DNA of 22,094 nucleotides from JAUVDZ01 sp042568205 (GTDB lineage: Bacteria > Patescibacteriota > Gracilibacteria > UBA1369 > PNNO01): the NCBI GenBank assembly GCA_042568205.1, contig JBHPJE010000014.1:1-22094 (forward strand), in the 5' to 3' direction. Below are positions 19,566 through 22,094 of this stretch, in pieces. The position numbers and the translations under genes are program-made. Position 1 is the stretch's first letter, and the number at the start of each line of letters is the position of its first letter. The notes beneath the pieces were generated by a model, which saw only the letters and a list, made by a program, of their open reading frames with translations, was not told where the DNA came from and made no database searches.

Positions 19566-22094
19566 CTATTTTTTCACTGCTTTAGTGAAAATCAATTTAT
19601 CTCCTTTTTTATCTACTTTAATTGAATCTCCATCAGTAAATTCTCCTTCTAAGAATTTATGAGTTAAAGGATCTTCAACAAGGTCTTGAATTGCTCTACG
19701 CACAGGTCTTGCTCCATATTTTGGATCATATCCTTTGTCAGCAAGATATTCTAATCCAGGTTTTGAAACATCTATTGATAATTTCTTAGATGAAAGCCTT
19801 TCTTGTAGCATTGCAACATGCAATTTTACTATTTGCTTAATATCGGCACGTTTTAATGCTTTAAATACAATTACTTTATCAATACGATTCAAGAATTCAG
19901 GTTTAAAATTATCTTTTAAATCTTTAAGAATGTCTTTTTTAGTATTTTCAAATTCATCTTCTGCTGCTTTTAATTCATTATCTTTTTGAGTGAATCCAAT
20001 TGGAGCAGCTTTTTCAGTTAATTTATCAGCACCAATATTTGAAGTTAGGATTACTATAGTATTTTTAAAATCAACTTTTCTACCTTTACTGTCAGTTAAA
20101 ACTCCATCTTCTAAAATCTGTAGAAGTAAATTAAACACTTCAGGATGGGCTTTTTCAATCTCATCAAATAGTATAATTGAATATGGCTTTCTTCTAACAG
20201 CTTCTGTTAATTGACCGCCATCTTCATATCCAACATAACCTGCAGTAGTACCAATTAATCGTGAAGTTGCATGACGTTCCATAAATTCACTCATATCGAT
20301 CTTTATAAGTGAATCCTTGTCATTAAATACTTCTTCAGCCAAAACTCGTACAAGCTCAGTTTTACCTACACCTGTTGGCCCCATAAATATAAATGAACCA
20401 ATAGGTCGATTTTCATCAGCAAATCCAGCTCGCGAACGTTTTATAGCTTTTGATACAGCTGCAACAGCCTCGTCTTGACCAATAATTCGTTTTTTTAATC
20501 TCGTGTCTATACCTTGTAACTTTTGCATTTCATTTTTTACAAGTTTAGTAACAGGCACACCAGTCATTGAAGAAATAACCTTAGCGATATCTTCTTCAGT
20601 TACTTTTTTACGTCTGGTTTTTGGGACTGCAACACTTCTTGTTTCTTCAATTTCCTTTATTAATTCAATCTCTTTGTTTCTAAGTTCTGCTGCTTTTTCG
20701 TAATCTTGTCTTGAAACAGCCTCTTCTTTCTTTTTAATAATTTTATTTAATTCTTTTTGGAGTTTTTGAGAAGCATCATTTTTCCCTTTTGTATTAACCC
20801 TTTTTAATGAAGCTGCTTCATCAATTAAATCAATAGCTTTATCAGGTAAGAATCTATCATTTATATATCTTGAAGATAGAGTAATAGCAGCATCAATAGC
20901 ATCATCATTTATAGTTAATGAATGATGATCTTCAAAGCTTTCTTTTAAACCTAAAAGCATTTGATGTGCTTCCTCTTTTGTAGGTTCACCTACTAGAATT
21001 GGCTGAAATCTTCTTTCTAAAGCTGCATCGCTTTCAATTTGTTTTCTATATTCTGAAGTAGTTGTAGCGCCAATTACCTGAATATCTCCTCGAGATAATG
21101 CAGGTTTAAGAATATTTGCAGCATCAAGACTTCCTTCAGCTGATCCTGCACCTACAACAGTGTGAATTTCATCAATAAACAAGATTGAATTTTTAACTGT
21201 TTTAAGTTCATCAAGGATTTGTTTAACTCTTTCTTCAAATTCACCTCTATATTTTGTTCCAGCAATAACTGAAGTCATTGATAATGAAAGAAGTTTTTTA
21301 TTTAAAAGTTGCTCAGGAACATTATCTGCAGCGATAGCCTGAGCTAATCCTTCTGCGATTGCTGTTTTACCTACACCAGGTTCTCCAATTACAACTGGAT
21401 TATTCTTAGTTTTTCTACATAAAATACTTACAACTCTTTCAATTTCTTTTTTTCTGCCAATTACTGGATCTAATTTATTTTCGACTGCCTCTTGAACAAG
21501 GTCAGAAGTAAAATAATCCAATGCAGGAGTTTTAGTCTTTTTGCCATCCTTTTTTTGCTCTTTTTTGTATTGTTCTTTTTCTACATTTCCAACAAGCACA
21601 CCTTGTAATCCATTTAAAAAGAATTCCATAGGATTCATAGCAGCTTGGCCAGTCTGTCCAGCTGCACCTCCTTGTTGCTTTTGCACTTCTTTTCCTTTTT
21701 CAAATGTTTGAATAATCTGATCTCTAACGTCATCAGGATTAACTTTCATGTTTTCTAAAATAACTGTAGCTGCTGTGTTTTCCTGTTTTACTAAAGAAAA
21801 CAATAAATGTTCAGTTCCGATATAAGAATGATTGTACTCTTCACCACTTTTTACTGCATCTTCAATTACTTTTTTTGCAAAACCGCTTAAACCTCCTTTT
21901 GAAGGGCCAGTTTTTGCATTTGACCGTGGAGTTTTTAATCTTCCTACTGTCTTAAGTACAAGATCAACATTTTCAGTTGAAATACCAAAATTGTGTAAAA
22001 TATGAGCCCCCAATGAATTACTTTGAGAGAGCACACCTTGTAATATATGTTCAGTACCAACATAATCCAATCCAGCTTTTTTTGCTTTTTCTTG
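19566..22094 (-). CDS. clpC: ClpC-type ATP-dependent protease ATPase (5'-truncated)
   Basis: 842 residues are in the window; the frame stays open to the right edge (QEKAKKAGLDYVGTEHIL), so about 20 N-terminal residues are missing and the TTG at 22070 is an internal Leu codon. A class I AAA+ unfoldase that feeds substrates to ClpP. Counting from that Leu: two Clp N repeats (1-45 and 60-125), a Gln/Gly-rich linker with MNPMEFFLNGLQG, Walker A GEPGVGKT (229-236), DEIHTVVGAG, a UVR-type middle motif (YEKAAELRNKEIELIKEIEE), the second Walker A GPTGVGKT, and a C-terminal D2 small domain. The IGF tripeptide in PIGFT fits the ClpP-docking loop, so a ClpP partner is expected elsewhere. Stop is TAG. 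Confidence 0.95.
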   Translation of the reverse strand, partial: QEKAKKAGLDYVGTEHILQGVLSQSNSLGAHILHNFGISTENVDLVLKTVGRLKTPRSNAKTGPSKGGLSGFAKKVIEDAVKSGEEYNHSYIGTEHLLFSLVKQENTAATVILENMKVNPDDVRDQIIQTFEKGKEVQKQQGGAAGQTGQAAMNPMEFFLNGLQGVLVGNVEKEQYKKEQKKDGKKTKTPALDYFTSDLVQEAVENKLDPVIGRKKEIERVVSILCRKTKNNPVVIGEPGVGKTAIAEGLAQAIAADNVPEQLLNKKLLSLSMTSVIAGTKYRGEFEERVKQILDELKTVKNSILFIDEIHTVVGAGSAEGSLDAANILKPALSRGDIQVIGATTTSEYRKQIESDAALERRFQPILVGEPTKEEAHQMLLGLKESFEDHHSLTINDDAIDAAITLSSRYINDRFLPDKAIDLIDEAASLKRVNTKGKNDASQKLQKELNKIIKKKEEAVSRQDYEKAAELRNKEIELIKEIEETRSVAVPKTRRKKVTEEDIAKVISSMTGVPVTKLVKNEMQKLQGIDTRLKKRIIGQDEAVAAVSKAIKRSRAGFADENRPIGSFIFMGPTGVGKTELVRVLAEEVFNDKDSLIKIDMSEFMERHATSRLIGTTAGYVGYEDGGQLTEAVRRKPYSIILFDEIEKAHPEVFNLLLQILEDGVLTDSKGRKVDFKNTIVILTSNIGADKLTEKAAPIGFTQKDNELKAAEDEFENTKKDILKDLKDNFKPEFLNRIDKVIVFKALKRADIKQIVKLHVAMLQERLSSKKLSIDVSKPGLEYLADKGYDPKYGARPVRRAIQDLVEDPLTHKFLEGEFTDGDSIKVDKKGDKLIFTKAVKK

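Noticed and set aside
2251..22094. Alternative genetic code (UGA as Gly, as in Gracilibacteria/Absconditabacteria)
   Set aside because: All housekeeping genes reach normal family lengths under the standard code, Gly is GGN throughout, and rpsA ends at a TGA after which the frame hits further stops.

Overview
The window joins two kinds of DNA. From about 5150 to the right edge it is an AT-rich bacterial chromosome with dense genes, almost all on the minus strand. From 1 to about 5150 it is an accessory block read on the plus strand, in which two GC-rich segments (1-~2130 and ~4170-~5110) alternate with one AT-rich gene (2251-3993). The AT-rich host uses the standard code (long ORFs end normally and no UGA recoding is needed). 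Its genes show no clear Shine-Dalgarno sequences, and it packs housekeeping genes next to surface-sugar genes. By inference this fits a Patescibacteria/CPR-type bacterium, perhaps Peregrinibacteria-like. No marker gene here proves that. The GC-rich genes look as if they come from a Gram-negative (diderm) bacterium of the Myxococcota/Deltaproteobacteria style: a secreted Asp/Cys repeat protein, and a lipoprotein with a canonical Shine-Dalgarno and an Asn/Asp-Pro linker.

Accessory block (1-5146). The GC-rich gene at 1-2069 encodes about 20 Cys/Asp metal-binding-type modules. It is cut by the window edge and broken by a one-base frameshift near 1068-1089. It ends at a strong terminator. Next comes a consensus promoter and an AT-rich gene (2251-3993) encoding a membrane-anchored protein with 13 modules of the same design. 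The last ~110 residues of the two proteins are collinear and share an unusual Cys-rich C-terminal cap, so they are specific homologues in very different base compositions. The GC-rich lipoprotein gene (4209-4949) follows. A perfect 17-bp inverted repeat (4107-4123 and 5130-5146) brackets the lipoprotein segment, which suggests a mobile or invertible cassette.

Surface-sugar and translation cluster (5165-13060, minus strand). In transcription order: infB, a FdtA/WxcM-type cupin sugar ketoisomerase, rmlB, proS, rmlD, rmlA and a PfkB-family kinase. Several genes overlap by one base or are 1-14 nt apart. The cluster supplies dTDP-6-deoxyhexose precursors but has no recognisable rmlC.

DNA-repair and RNA region (13127-18154). 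rmuC lies beside a divergent, strongly structured RNA candidate with its own promoter, four cUUCGg hairpins and a bidirectional terminator. Then come a small unknown protein and a fused UvrD helicase/PD-(D/E)XK nuclease with Fe-S-type cysteines. A divergent 57-codon gene too short for usual annotation follows.

Right end. rpsA with a structured leader, then clpC cut off by the window edge. No tRNA, rRNA, CRISPR array or transposase was seen.
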